A stretch of DNA of 41,234 bases from Bacteroidetes bacterium GWF2_43_63 (lineage in GTDB: Bacteria > Bacteroidota > Bacteroidia > Bacteroidales > DTU049), in NCBI GenBank assembly GCA_001769275.1, contig MEOQ01000027.1:1-41234 (forward strand), read 5' to 3'. Within the stretch, counting starts at the first letter, position 1. Each line of letters starts with the position of its first letter. This document shows, one piece after another, positions 32,401 to 41,082 of the stretch. The translations under genes were made by a program, and so were the position numbers. The notes under the pieces are model-generated. The model had not been told where the DNA came from, made no database searches, and was given only the letters and a program-made list of their open reading frames with translations.

Positions 32401-35400
32401 ATTTGTACTTAACAACATCTTCGAGGCATATTGATTAATATGGCATGTAGTATACAAGCCCATCAAGGTCTGAAATGTGTTTTGATATAATGCGATAAAC
32501 TGAGTTATCAATTCTCCGATAAAACCATTGTGGCTCAACGAAGGGTTTAGCAATTCAGGTCTTGAGTAATACATATACTGCCATGCAGCTTTCGAGAACG
32601 GATGTGTGTTCCCGCTATTTTCGTGCACCGGAACCGCTTCAAGTGTTATAAATCCGCAATGAACTCCTCCATAATCAACAACACCCCAGGAACCAGCATC
32701 CTTAGATACTTTAGCATACCCTTCCACATAATCGTAGGCTTCATCAAGTCCGTACTCCGATCTATCCATCAAGTCCATGAAAGCTTTAAAATACAATTCA
32801 TCCTGAGCCAATACATAATTAAATATGGAATCGGCAGTCGTGTTACTATTATCCAGTTCGAAATATATTCTTCGTGTATTTTTATCAACCCGGCCAAAGT
32901 CGGTTATTCCATCAACAACTCCGTTCGCATCGCCAGTTGCTATAATTCTAGCCATCTCCATTGCTGGCTTATCCTGGACATAACCATAATCGTCGGGTTC
33001 GTATGTTATTTCTATACTTGCCCCACTTGGAAGGTTAATTGTTTTCAGATTCCAGACGCCAGCATTTGTATTTCTGTCTGAATAAGATGAAAGCTGATTG
33101 GTGTACGGATTATCGACAGAGGTAACCGTATTGCCTGGATTTGTCCCAATTACTCGCTCGGGCTGATAGGTTCCCCATCGGTCGGTTTGCCCCATGGAAT
33201 AATCAGGATTTTCGGTAGATTGATTGTAGTCAAAAGTATATGGGCTCTGGGCTCCCTTTTTATTCTTCTTGTATGTGTAATAAACACTTGTGAGTGTAAG
33301 TTTCCCAGTTTCATCTATTCCAGAAACTCTATTTGGAATTCCCTCACACAAACTGTAACTATAGGTGAAATGCACTGTTTTTTCCGGAATCATCAACGCC
33401 AAATTTCCATAATTATCGCATGTTTTGCTGAATAAGGCAATACTATCCAGTTTTTGCGGAATATTATTAGCATCCATTCCTGCATTATTTTCTAAATCAA
33501 CTCCACGTGCATCTTCGCGGTCGCTTACGTAAAAAACAGCAATATGTGTTTTGGTTTCAATTGAATTGATATAATACAATTCTTTCTCTCCATACATGTA
33601 GGTTGCTTTATCATCGCCATCTTTCGAATAGTAACCGGGGCTGTAGTTAGCATCAGTAAATGGAATTCTCCATTTGTAATTGCTGCTTGTTTTGCTGTAA
33701 TTCACTTTTACATAATTACCAAAATCGTCGGGTGTTGGCCCATCGCCTTTAATATCGATGTAATCGGACGAAACAACTGATGTTAGCAAATAGCTCGAAG
33801 CATAAGCTGGCATTGTGTTTTTCATAAAGAGATTGTCGTCTCCATTGTTATTATCAACCGAAGCATCAACGTCTAAATAATCAACTGTTTTCACTTTATC
33901 GTTTGCTTGATGGTCAACCGAAAAAACAGCGTCAACTTGCTTGTTGTTATAAACCGGAAGCCCAAATTCGTAACGGCTTCCATCTGTATTTAATATAGAA
34001 TACAAACCAATTTGATTTTCAGGACGGGAATTATAATTATATGAATAGGCCGTTGATAAGGATTCACAGGGATATTGTCCTGAACTATAAAGATTATCCT
34101 GTACTCCCAAGCCATAATTATTCAACTCTGAATTGGTAAAATATTCAATATTCTGTGAAACCTGATCGCGATATTCACGATAATTGTCTTCAAGTTTACC
34201 CCCAGAGTAATTGCACAGTGCTTTTGCCCTTATTGTATAAAAAGATCCGGTTGTGAGAGCTGTATGAAAATATGGCACCAAACGCAACCCAATACATTTA
34301 TCATTACCAATTCTCGCATCCTCGTTGTGTTTTCCCACACCTGTTTCTGCTGTCGAAATATAATAGCTTGATCTATATCCAGTCTTTTTAGCAACATAGT
34401 TGTTTTTCGCATAATCTTGAAGCAGGTCGTCGCCACCAAGCCAATGCCCACTGCTTCCATACATATCCATTCCAGAAAAGTTTCCACCGAAATGAGTTGA
34501 AATGCTTGTTGAAGCAGAAAACTCTATCCCCATTTGCATGTCAGAAGTTTGTGTCTTAACTTTAACAGGAGATAATACGGGGATATCAGATCGTTTTGAT
34601 CTGAAATTCAAACCTAACCCAACAGCACTTGCTGAATATATATCATAAGTATGATTGGGCATTGGTACAAAAGAGAGCTCTTTTGATTGAGCATATGATC
34701 TTCCATAGCTTAAATCTCTTTGGTAATTATGCAACGGATTATGTGGCTCATCATACATGTATCCAAGAACCTTGTAACTTCTTTCCTGATCTTTTTTTGC
34801 TATTGCAAACTCAGAATAATATCCTTTGACAACCTTTGCAGTCGAAATCCCTGGAGCAGTTTCATTCCCAACCTTTACTTTAAACCCTACGCTGGTACCA
34901 GTCATTGGAGTTTCGATTGCTGGTGGATAATTTTGACGCAATGGCAATGACACACTGAACATGTTTTTTGAGTCATTCCCCGATTTGCAATAGGCAGACC
35001 CATTGAGTGCAGTAAGGCCCTCATAAGAGTTGAGAGAAATATTCATTCCCAATCCATAATTAACACCATTAATTTTCGCTAAAGGATACTGTAATCCAAA
35101 ATCAGGAGAATATCCGGTATTGGGATCATAAGAAATACTAGCATCAAACCCAAGGTTCCCAACCAAAGGACCATATAAACCAGCGTCCACATTAATTCCT
35201 ATTCCTGAATAACTATCATAATATATTCCGCCACCCGCATTAAAACCATCAACAGGAATACCAAAAGCTTCTGTAGGGATACCACCTGTTTTAATTCCCT
35301 GAAAATCCACTCCGATAATCCAATGTGGTTTCATGTTCGATTCGCGGGTATATTCTTCTTCTCCGCTAAAATCGTCGGGCATCCCCCTCATACTCCGATT

Positions 35401-35739
35401 AATTGCACCCACGTTGAGCGACCAGCCCAAACCTACCCAAGAAGCTTCCTGATCCATAGTAATACCTGCATTATAATCAAGATTAATAGGAAAGCCACCA
35501 TCCATTCCAGGAATAGTGAGTAAATTCATTCCATATTTAAAATCACCTGTAAAAGGATCTACCATATCTGTCGATCCACTTGAGTATCCCGATTCATACT
35601 CACTCTGAACTGGCCCTCCAGTAAGAGCAAAAGTACGAAGTGGATAAAGCATACTGTTTAGTAGCATTACTGCCATAAATACCGCTACATATTTTAAGCT
35701 TCCGCTTTTCCTCAGTCTGCTGATAAAACCGTGTGTCAT
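29494..35739 (-). CDS. Giant SpvB-like exported protein, probable Rhs partner (TcB-like)
   Basis: This 2081-residue protein has a signal or anchor at about 14-38 (LKYVAVFMAVMLLNSMLYPL). Residues 61-120 carry DPFTGDFKYG, PGMDGGFPINLDYNAG, then ASWVGLGWSLNVGAINRSMRG. This resembles the start of SpvB domains in Salmonella SpvB and Tc-toxin B components (TG..P..LxY..G..GLGWxL...I.R). The middle is a long beta-rich shell without clear YD repeats. About 1840-2000 looks like a carbohydrate-binding jelly roll (YVFSAWVNITGNHAYSA, then RTYFDDIRIHP). The last 60 residues, FDAKTMQLKAELDDQNFAT, then YVYNNEGG, are a common end of such Bacteroidetes proteins. With the Rhs gene downstream it could form a B/C-like toxin cage. 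Confidence 0.75.
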   Translation of the reverse strand: MTHGFISRLRKSGSLKYVAVFMAVMLLNSMLYPLRTFALTGGPVQSEYESGYSSGSTDMVDPFTGDFKYGMNLLTIPGMDGGFPINLDYNAGITMDQEASWVGLGWSLNVGAINRSMRGMPDDFSGEEEYTRESNMKPHWIIGVDFQGIKTGGIPTEAFGIPVDGFNAGGGIYYDSYSGIGINVDAGLYGPLVGNLGFDASISYDPNTGYSPDFGLQYPLAKINGVNYGLGMNISLNSYEGLTALNGSAYCKSGNDSKNMFSVSLPLRQNYPPAIETPMTGTSVGFKVKVGNETAPGISTAKVVKGYYSEFAIAKKDQERSYKVLGYMYDEPHNPLHNYQRDLSYGRSYAQSKELSFVPMPNHTYDIYSASAVGLGLNFRSKRSDIPVLSPVKVKTQTSDMQMGIEFSASTSISTHFGGNFSGMDMYGSSGHWLGGDDLLQDYAKNNYVAKKTGYRSSYYISTAETGVGKHNEDARIGNDKCIGLRLVPYFHTALTTGSFYTIRAKALCNYSGGKLEDNYREYRDQVSQNIEYFTNSELNNYGLGVQDNLYSSGQYPCESLSTAYSYNYNSRPENQIGLYSILNTDGSRYEFGLPVYNNKQVDAVFSVDHQANDKVKTVDYLDVDASVDNNNGDDNLFMKNTMPAYASSYLLTSVVSSDYIDIKGDGPTPDDFGNYVKVNYSKTSSNYKWRIPFTDANYSPGYYSKDGDDKATYMYGEKELYYINSIETKTHIAVFYVSDREDARGVDLENNAGMDANNIPQKLDSIALFSKTCDNYGNLALMIPEKTVHFTYSYSLCEGIPNRVSGIDETGKLTLTSVYYTYKKNKKGAQSPYTFDYNQSTENPDYSMGQTDRWGTYQPERVIGTNPGNTVTSVDNPYTNQLSSYSDRNTNAGVWNLKTINLPSGASIEITYEPDDYGYVQDKPAMEMARIIATGDANGVVDGITDFGRVDKNTRRIYFELDNSNTTADSIFNYVLAQDELYFKAFMDLMDRSEYGLDEAYDYVEGYAKVSKDAGSWGVVDYGGVHCGFITLEAVPVHENSGNTHPFSKAAWQYMYYSRPELLNPSLSHNGFIGELITQFIALYQNTFQTLMGLYTTCHINQYASKMLLSTNNSKYRPSFVRIPTIDGIKYGGGHRVSKIMYHDNWNDVSAGQSSDYGQSFEYRLPDGRSSGVASYEPLAGGDENACRYRLETYSGDKKKEYRMFNVEKPLTEDYYPSPVVGYSQVVVSNITPAGIEFKKSGAGITRYDFYTAKDFPVTEEFTDIAKLRNKQTVFIPFIGSKKYNNNAFSQGYLITLNNMHGKLEALSTYKTNDNPYDPTIEPISKTSYIYKTQSPYNPNGANVLNNIVQVQFPDGTLSTEEMGVERDLFVSDNENHTVVESEGIQINLEVAPPVFVPFLLPDVFFDESTVQILSTMKVIQRNGILDKVVSKGEGQRSEVQNLVYDAATGDPVLSQALNEFGEPVFTYNYMAHSYYPGMESANDNYRLSIGGLSMASGGDVGLSSTQLSFYTPGDEIFAQYGTPPTYEKLWVNSVGTNSINLIDETGQTTSATGLNITTVRSGKRNMTGLGCGSIVTLGNPLSQSISNPLFDAINYALSSYGGLYVFCDNKMPSYCWNGVTLSYTDCSGNEVSYGVNTDNLPIVRIGINDADKCSATIVFAANNFSSTEKITAIDFYDDHLIGHFIDGTTTREIIGVWNDPQHCFEQCMVGVLHAQSTEFSDNWTFNYADINDPDVNGQPLSSRSVQNPYRYGAKGRWFNKSSHTFLVNRVHESSSQNDISDDGEYAYFSIYDWVSGTNSDEWRKNSEMSRYSPFGWALENQDILNNKNSALYGHYIEGARDIAVAAASNCSYFEMAFDGFEDYAGGNYVFNKGHGHLNFKMGSDGDAPILNPDYAHTGGYSLQISYGADVSYTTVSSPTENNNPYFMPEPPATGTKKYVFSAWVNITGNHAYSAVATIKYNGSTIKTITLPNTGDQIDGWRRMYGEFEIPAGTFASFQVILSSGTRTYFDDIRIHPFNSSMKTMVFDAKTMQLKAELDDQNFATIYVYNNEGGIMNVLRETAKGRTSVGSMWKNVRQSY

Positions 35740-35749
35740 AGCACAATAA

Positions 35750-36289
35750 TTAGTTACTTATTTGGGGTAATCTCTCTACATCTTTCTGCTTGAAAGAAAA
35801 AATAATGGGGCCAGTCCCCAATGCAAGCCCATCGTATACAAACCTGAAATCACAATTATGCGATTTTGAATCAAATAGAACAGAATAAGATTCGAAGGGC
35901 GAAATATTGAAATTGTTTTCGTACAAAACTAGGTCGCTCCGGCACGTATCGCCACCTTGAACTAGTCTAAAATTTTCTTCATTAATCAACTGAAAAGCCG
36001 CACGATCGGCCAACTCGGCAGGTCGGATAATTCTGAAAACAAAAGAAAAAGCAGAATCTCCATCAATTATTTCAGTATCTGGGCTCATGTCTCTTTTGTC
36101 CAACTTTCTTTTTATCTCTAAATAACTTGAAGGGCAATACTGAATATTGAATTCATATTCGCCCACAGTTTTAGTTTTCCGAAGACCGTTTTCCTCATCC
36201 TCAACCCATTTAACATATTCAGCAGGACTAACTCCTGAACAAGAGCACAACAGTATCAATATCATCAAAGAAAGGATGTTTTTCATCAT
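35750..36289 (-). CDS. Small lipoprotein of the Rhs operon
   Basis: This 179-residue protein has a lipoprotein signal (MMKNILSLMILILLCSCSG). It overlaps the preceding gene by 4 nt (ATGA). Motifs include VGEYEFNIQYCPSSYLEIKR and a beta-rich C-terminus (FRFVYDGLALGTGPIIFSFK). I recognise no family. Its place between the Skp-like and SpvB-like genes suggests a periplasmic or outer-membrane accessory for export or display of the giant proteins. Confidence 0.65.
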   Translation of the reverse strand: MMKNILSLMILILLCSCSGVSPAEYVKWVEDEENGLRKTKTVGEYEFNIQYCPSSYLEIKRKLDKRDMSPDTEIIDGDSAFSFVFRIIRPAELADRAAFQLINEENFRLVQGGDTCRSDLVLYENNFNISPFESYSVLFDSKSHNCDFRFVYDGLALGTGPIIFSFKQKDVERLPQISN

Positions 36290-36828
36290 TGCTCTCCCAA
36301 ATATGCTTGATTGATAAACACTACAATCTCGTCTGTAATATCAATTTCTTCACTGCCAAACATTATCGTTCCATCTCCTTTGGCGCCAAGTATTAATGAA
36401 TAATTGCGCTGTTTCCCATATTCCTCAACATATTGATTTATTTGAGTAAACACTTCCTCGTTGTATTTATTCAACATTTCCTGATTATTATTGGCAAACG
36501 CCTTATCCAAATACTGAATCCGGGAATAAAGCGAATCGCGTCTAGCTTCTATCAGTTTAAATGAAGCACTTCCGTTGCTCGACTTGTTCAGTTCAGAAAT
36601 CACTGTTGATAATTCTACTGTCATTGAATCCAAAAATACTTTTTGCTTGCTAACATTAGCTTCAATGTCGGCTTGATATGTCTTGCTCAACTCGAACTCT
36701 TTAATTACTTTTGAAATATTGACATATGCAACCCGTTGCGGCGATTGGTATGTAACCAAAACAAAAATGGCAGTAACCAACGACAAAAAAGTAGAAAACA
36801 GAAGGATATAGAAATATATTTTTTTCAT
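36286..36828 (-). CDS. Skp/OmpH-like periplasmic chaperone
   Basis: This 180-residue protein has an N-terminal hydrophobic segment (YFYILLFSTFLSLVTAIFVL), the OmpH-family start RVAYVNISKVIKEFELSKTY, a long charged helix pair (about 45-130) and a C-terminal YSLILGAKGDGTIMFGSEEIDITDEIV segment. Skp-type trimers hold unfolded outer-membrane or secreted proteins in the periplasm. The first segment looks like an uncleaved anchor rather than a signal peptide. A dedicated chaperone inside this operon fits the need to export proteins of more than 2000 residues. Confidence 0.8.
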   Translation of the reverse strand: MKKIYFYILLFSTFLSLVTAIFVLVTYQSPQRVAYVNISKVIKEFELSKTYQADIEANVSKQKVFLDSMTVELSTVISELNKSSNGSASFKLIEARRDSLYSRIQYLDKAFANNNQEMLNKYNEEVFTQINQYVEEYGKQRNYSLILGAKGDGTIMFGSEEIDITDEIVVFINQAYLGEQ

Positions 36829-36831
36829 GAC

Positions 36832-39800
36832 TTACAATTTAAATCTCAGATACGTCAATTCATTTTTGGAATTAGAAACTTCAATTATATAGTACTCTCC
36901 TGCTACAAATCCCGGAATACCAGTAAGATTAAGAGTGACTTTATTCTGACCTTTCATTATTACCGACAATGGTGCATTTGAAGGAGTCTGTGAACCATCG
37001 CTGGAAACACTTGCAATGATGTTCATTTCTTTATCATATATTTTATATTCAAGATACTTGTCGGGATTATCACTTACATTATATTCCTCCCAGTAATAGA
37101 ATTTCACTCTTCTCCCGACAGCTATATAGTAGCCTCCATCCAGAACCTCATTTAACTTTGTATAGGCTGGTAAAACCTTCATAATTGCCGAAGCAGCAAT
37201 CCCTCTATTCAGATTGAGCAAGGTATAATAAGCAGGATCGAGCGGATACTGAGAGGACCCCCGTTTTTCATACACACTGTCAATAATTCCCAGAGAATTA
37301 ACACGGAAGCCAATGGATGAATCATCAATCAGAGACGTGTCTCCTTCAAATGAAATTTCATAACTTAAATATCCCTCCAATGGTACTGTGGGATACACCA
37401 TAAAAGTATCGGGAACAAAAAAGGTTGTATCAATTCCCGAGCCCGTCAAAGTTGCCATAACAGTATCTTCATCCGCAAGGATGTTGTTTTTCAGAACAGG
37501 AATATTCAGAAATAAGATGGGCTCGTTGGCTCCTATTGAAGGCAGGCTTCTCCTGACACGATTATAAATATCAGCGTTTATTCCGGAAATCGCACTCCCC
37601 GCCTGTGTACAAGGCGAAAACAAATCAATATCCAGGTCATCTGTAACAGGATCAGAATACAGCGGATCAGCACTGATCGAATGTTCATCGCCGTTGCCAG
37701 TACCTGAGTAATGATCTTTTCCTTGCCATGAAGATAATGTGTTGTATTGTATTCCTCCATGGACCGCTACTTTGGCTCCATTGGGATTGTAAAAACAGTT
37801 ATAATCACAACTGGCAAAAGTTCCGGAAATAAGACTCAGATTGTAATAGGAACTATTACCAGTAGAAACGAAAATATTGTCTGAGAGTGTTGTGTTAGTA
37901 GGTACATCGCTAGTGGTGCCGATGAAATTGGTCTGTGCATTCCTGAAGTTGTTGTATGCAAAAAGGTTGTCCTGAGAGGATGTCAGCGAAATGCCATTTG
38001 TGTTATTCACCAGATAATTGTTATATACTTTGGCGTACTTGAGATAAGAAGCCTTTATTCCATATCCGCCGCTGATAATGGTGTTTCCTGAAATGGTGTC
38101 AATGTAGGACGAGCTACTGCCTGAGTAATTTATAAAAACACCATAAGTACTATTTCCGGTACTGGCCAGAGAGATTTTATTATTAATGAGAACTATTTTG
38201 TCAATAATGGCAGATGCATGCCCATTAACTTTAATGCCGATTGAATCAACACTTATAATATTGTTGCATATTGTTGGATTGTTGGGCTTGGAATATATCG
38301 TTGAATACAAATAGTTTATTTGAATTGCCATCGTATTATCATGTAGACTTTGAATTGTATTGCTAGACAAATACAAATTGCTACATGCACCTGTAACTGA
38401 AATTAAAGTTTTACCAGCTGATTTCCCAACAATAAAGCAATTCTGAATTATTGCATTGTTTGCAGTGCCTGAAATCACCAAAGAATTCCCATTAATAACA
38501 ATATTGCTATTCCCACTGTGTATTAAAGAATCATTTTTCACGATCATATTTTCGCTATAAGAATTGTTAATATTGAAGTATGATCCTGTTTGCGTATTAT
38601 TCAGCTTCAGATTTTCAATCGTTACATAATCCGCATTGTTCAGATAAATATTGTGATTGCTTGCTGCGTTGTTGATTGTTGTGTAATTTTTTCCAGCACC
38701 GTGAACAACCAGCTGTCCTAAAGAGGAACCGCAATCGGCACTGGTGAAGGTAATGGCCTCTGTGTATGTTCCGGCATCGACAAAAATAGTGTCCTTTGGT
38801 CCTAGAATATATGTGCTGAGAATTGTGGAAACCGAAGCTTTTGGCGAATATGGACTTAGCCCGGAGTTACCGGAGTTGCCTACTGCTTTGCAAAACACGT
38901 CACCTGACGTGAAGTTGTCATTTACATAGTACTTGGTGCCAATGTAATACTTAATAACGACCTTCGGCCTTTCGGATGTTACCGCATTATCACTCGATCT
39001 GAATTGAAGCTGGGTGTAGTAATAGGACTCATTATCCAGCACCATTGTTACGCCATAATTGGTGTACGTTCCTGCAAACCAGTAGTTGACAAGATTGTTC
39101 ATGTCAACTTTATAATTGGTATAATCATACGATGTACCGGGTGAAGCCGGAAGCACACTATATATTGAAGTATTGTAGGCAGGTGCATAAGTATATGTAA
39201 CAGTAGATTCATCCCATGTTGCTGTATTGAGATAAACCTTTGATGCGTTTGAAATACAATTAGTTTCGCATCTGTGTCCCATTTGCGCCGGAGAATAACC
39301 ATCGACACCATATAGGGACAAATCTGCATTAACAATTCTTGCGTTTGCTGGGAGTGATGGCATATCAAACTGAATCAGAGAGCGATAATTATAGGGTACA
39401 CGATTTGTGGATTTTACTGCCCAGAAAAAGGTGTCAGTGCCAAAATTCAGAGTTGAATTACTTGCAATTCTGGCATCCTTGTTTGGGTATACAATGACTG
39501 AATCCTGAACTGCAAAGCTTGTTTTAACCTGATGAAACTGCCCACCATACGAGTAAATTTGAGCGTCCACAAACAGATCATAACTATTTGAAATGGTTGT
39601 ACAGCTGTCAATTTTAACTCCGTTTTTCAAAAATAAAAGCTTAGTTCCGACCTTTTCAATTCTGAAGATATCGTTTAAGTCATAGGTACCTAAGGTGGTT
39701 AAAACTGTTAGTTTTTTTGTTTTCAAAACCCGGGTTGATCCAGAAAAGTCAAACAAAAAGCCAAATTTCAGCGAGTCATATACAATACTTGAGCTATATT

Positions 39801-40062
39801 CATATGAAAAGCCAAGCATCTTTTTCTTTGTCACCTCCTGGATTTTAAACTCTACCCAGCCATCCTGGCCCTTTGCAAGTTTATTGACTGATTCTGCGCC
39901 GGCATTCCAACCATCTGCGCCGGCGTTTTTTGTTAGCACATAGCTTTGAACTGATGTGTTGACAAATTTCTCCCATGTCACTAATTGTTGGCTGAATGTA
40001 TTTATTGAAAGGAGTATTGCCAATAATAATAAAGGAGCTCGTAAAACAGAAATGCTTTTCAT
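36832..40062 (-). CDS. Exported DNRLRE and beta-helix repeat protein
   Basis: The 1076-residue protein has a signal peptide (MKSISVLRAPLLLLAILLSI). A jelly-roll-like domain with WNAGAESVNKL covers about 26-180. A DNRLRE domain covers about 186-372 (DARIASNSTLNFGTDTFFW, RSLIQFDMPSLPANARIVNA, TATWDESTVTY). A right-handed beta-helix spans about 395-775 (VDAGTYTEAITF, then many IxNNxIxxxxxG turns). The C-terminal beta-sandwich ends TLNLTGIPGFVAGEYYIIEV and could be a T9SS-like sorting domain, though it is not a clean match. DNRLRE proteins are usually surface carbohydrate- or adhesion-associated. As the second gene of the Rhs operon it may anchor the toxin complex at the cell surface. Confidence 0.75.
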   Translation of the reverse strand: MKSISVLRAPLLLLAILLSINTFSQQLVTWEKFVNTSVQSYVLTKNAGADGWNAGAESVNKLAKGQDGWVEFKIQEVTKKKMLGFSYEYSSSIVYDSLKFGFLFDFSGSTRVLKTKKLTVLTTLGTYDLNDIFRIEKVGTKLLFLKNGVKIDSCTTISNSYDLFVDAQIYSYGGQFHQVKTSFAVQDSVIVYPNKDARIASNSTLNFGTDTFFWAVKSTNRVPYNYRSLIQFDMPSLPANARIVNADLSLYGVDGYSPAQMGHRCETNCISNASKVYLNTATWDESTVTYTYAPAYNTSIYSVLPASPGTSYDYTNYKVDMNNLVNYWFAGTYTNYGVTMVLDNESYYYTQLQFRSSDNAVTSERPKVVIKYYIGTKYYVNDNFTSGDVFCKAVGNSGNSGLSPYSPKASVSTILSTYILGPKDTIFVDAGTYTEAITFTSADCGSSLGQLVVHGAGKNYTTINNAASNHNIYLNNADYVTIENLKLNNTQTGSYFNINNSYSENMIVKNDSLIHSGNSNIVINGNSLVISGTANNAIIQNCFIVGKSAGKTLISVTGACSNLYLSSNTIQSLHDNTMAIQINYLYSTIYSKPNNPTICNNIISVDSIGIKVNGHASAIIDKIVLINNKISLASTGNSTYGVFINYSGSSSSYIDTISGNTIISGGYGIKASYLKYAKVYNNYLVNNTNGISLTSSQDNLFAYNNFRNAQTNFIGTTSDVPTNTTLSDNIFVSTGNSSYYNLSLISGTFASCDYNCFYNPNGAKVAVHGGIQYNTLSSWQGKDHYSGTGNGDEHSISADPLYSDPVTDDLDIDLFSPCTQAGSAISGINADIYNRVRRSLPSIGANEPILFLNIPVLKNNILADEDTVMATLTGSGIDTTFFVPDTFMVYPTVPLEGYLSYEISFEGDTSLIDDSSIGFRVNSLGIIDSVYEKRGSSQYPLDPAYYTLLNLNRGIAASAIMKVLPAYTKLNEVLDGGYYIAVGRRVKFYYWEEYNVSDNPDKYLEYKIYDKEMNIIASVSSDGSQTPSNAPLSVIMKGQNKVTLNLTGIPGFVAGEYYIIEVSNSKNELTYLRFKL

Positions 40063-40074
40063 GGTTGTGAGACT

Positions 40075-40485
40075 TTAATTGACTATGATTTCTAAAATAT
40101 TCTTTTCAATAATAATCTGCTGTGTATTCTTATAAACAATAAGCTTAAGCTCATATAAATCGGATGACACATTACCGAATATAATTATATGATAAGTTCC
40201 ATAACTGGAAATATCGACGGGTGATTGAGACGTTGTCGAGGTATGAGCAGCTGAAAAAATGTTTACGCCATTAGGAAGATAATCATTCACTTCTCCTTTA
40301 AGAAATAGCAAAACAGAATCAGCATCTGAAATAGCACTATTCTGAATTACAATTTCGAGATTATACAGTGTGTCGAAATCACTTCTGACACCACCTGTTG
40401 GAGACAGTGACATAGTTATATCATTATTCTGACAGAAGCCAGTCGTAGATACGACAGCAAACATGAAAGCAAATATTATTCTCAT
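40075..40485 (-). CDS. Small exported protein, first gene of the Rhs operon
   Basis: I chose ATG 40485 (MRIIFAFMFAVVSTTGFCQN), which gives a good signal peptide; a TTG three codons upstream is possible. The protein has about 136 residues, with an Ig-like beta pattern such as DTLYNLEIVIQNSAISDADS, VLLFLKGEVND and YGTYHIIIFGNVSSDLYELK. I recognise no named family. It is 12 bp before the DNRLRE/beta-helix gene. It is the promoter-proximal gene of an eight-gene minus-strand operon. Confidence 0.65.
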   Translation of the reverse strand: MRIIFAFMFAVVSTTGFCQNNDITMSLSPTGGVRSDFDTLYNLEIVIQNSAISDADSVLLFLKGEVNDYLPNGVNIFSAAHTSTTSQSPVDISSYGTYHIIIFGNVSSDLYELKLIVYKNTQQIIIEKNILEIIVN

Positions 40486-40504
40486 ATTAACCAATATTTG
40501 AGAC

Positions 40505-40512
40505 CAAAAGTA
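40505..40512 (-). promoter_or_regulatory. Candidate -7 box for the Rhs operon
   Basis: On the minus strand TACTTTTG matches the Bacteroidetes -7 consensus TAnnTTTG exactly, 19 bp before the ATG at 40485. No TTG is present at the ideal -33 spacing. The surrounding 40486-40692 region is AT-rich and divergent between two genes, as expected for a promoter region. Confidence 0.4.
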
Positions 40513-40692
40513 GGAATATTAAATCTGTCACATATTATTGACAATATAGTCACAATTCGGCATGTTTTAATATTCTGATAAACTGACAGATACAAATATG
40601 GATTTAGATTTTACCTTTTATTATATATTGTGTCCAAACAAGACCTTAATATGATCACATAGAAACTTTACAATTATTCAATTCTAAAATAT

Positions 40693-41082
40693 ATGATTTG
40701 CCCCAGATGTTCATTTTCAAACGTCATCAAAGATGGATTTGTCCTTGATCGACAGAGGTATTTGTGTAAAAACTGCAAGTTCCATTTTACTGTCACCGTA
40801 AGGAAGCAGCGGTTCGAGCAATCAACTAAACGACATGCAATAATTTTATTCCTTACTGGACTTAGTATTACAAAAATCGAAAACCTAATCGGAGTAAAGC
40901 AAACAACCTTGTTCAAATGGGTTAAAGAGTTCGGGCCAAAATTCGGACTTATGAGAGCAGAACAATCGCCCACCGTTATTACAATGAGAACAAAAGCTGA
41001 GCATATGATCAGAATACTTGACGAAGAATGGATGCTGATTTACCGGGACGGGAAAATAGAAATCCGCAAAAAAGACAAGTAG
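40693..41082 (+). CDS. Zinc-ribbon/HTH transposase-like DNA-binding protein
   Basis: This 129-residue protein has an N-terminal zinc ribbon (CPRC...YLCKNCKFHFTV), as in IS1 InsA-like and COG3677 proteins. A helix-turn-helix follows (ILFLTGLSITKIENLIGVKQ, then TTLFKWVKEFG). No catalytic partner follows. The C-terminal 35 residues (MIRILDEEWMLIYRDGKIEI) are not transposase-like. It may be a domesticated regulator or a relic. It diverges from the large Rhs operon across a 207-bp gap, and its stop abuts the neighbouring gspF-like gene. Confidence 0.65.
   Translation: MICPRCSFSNVIKDGFVLDRQRYLCKNCKFHFTVTVRKQRFEQSTKRHAIILFLTGLSITKIENLIGVKQTTLFKWVKEFGPKFGLMRAEQSPTVITMRTKAEHMIRILDEEWMLIYRDGKIEIRKKDK

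Noticed and set aside
40693-41082. Complete IS1-family insertion sequence
   Set aside because: Only a zinc-ribbon/HTH protein is present. There is no InsB catalytic frame and no terminal repeats were seen before the neighbouring GspF/PilC gene end.
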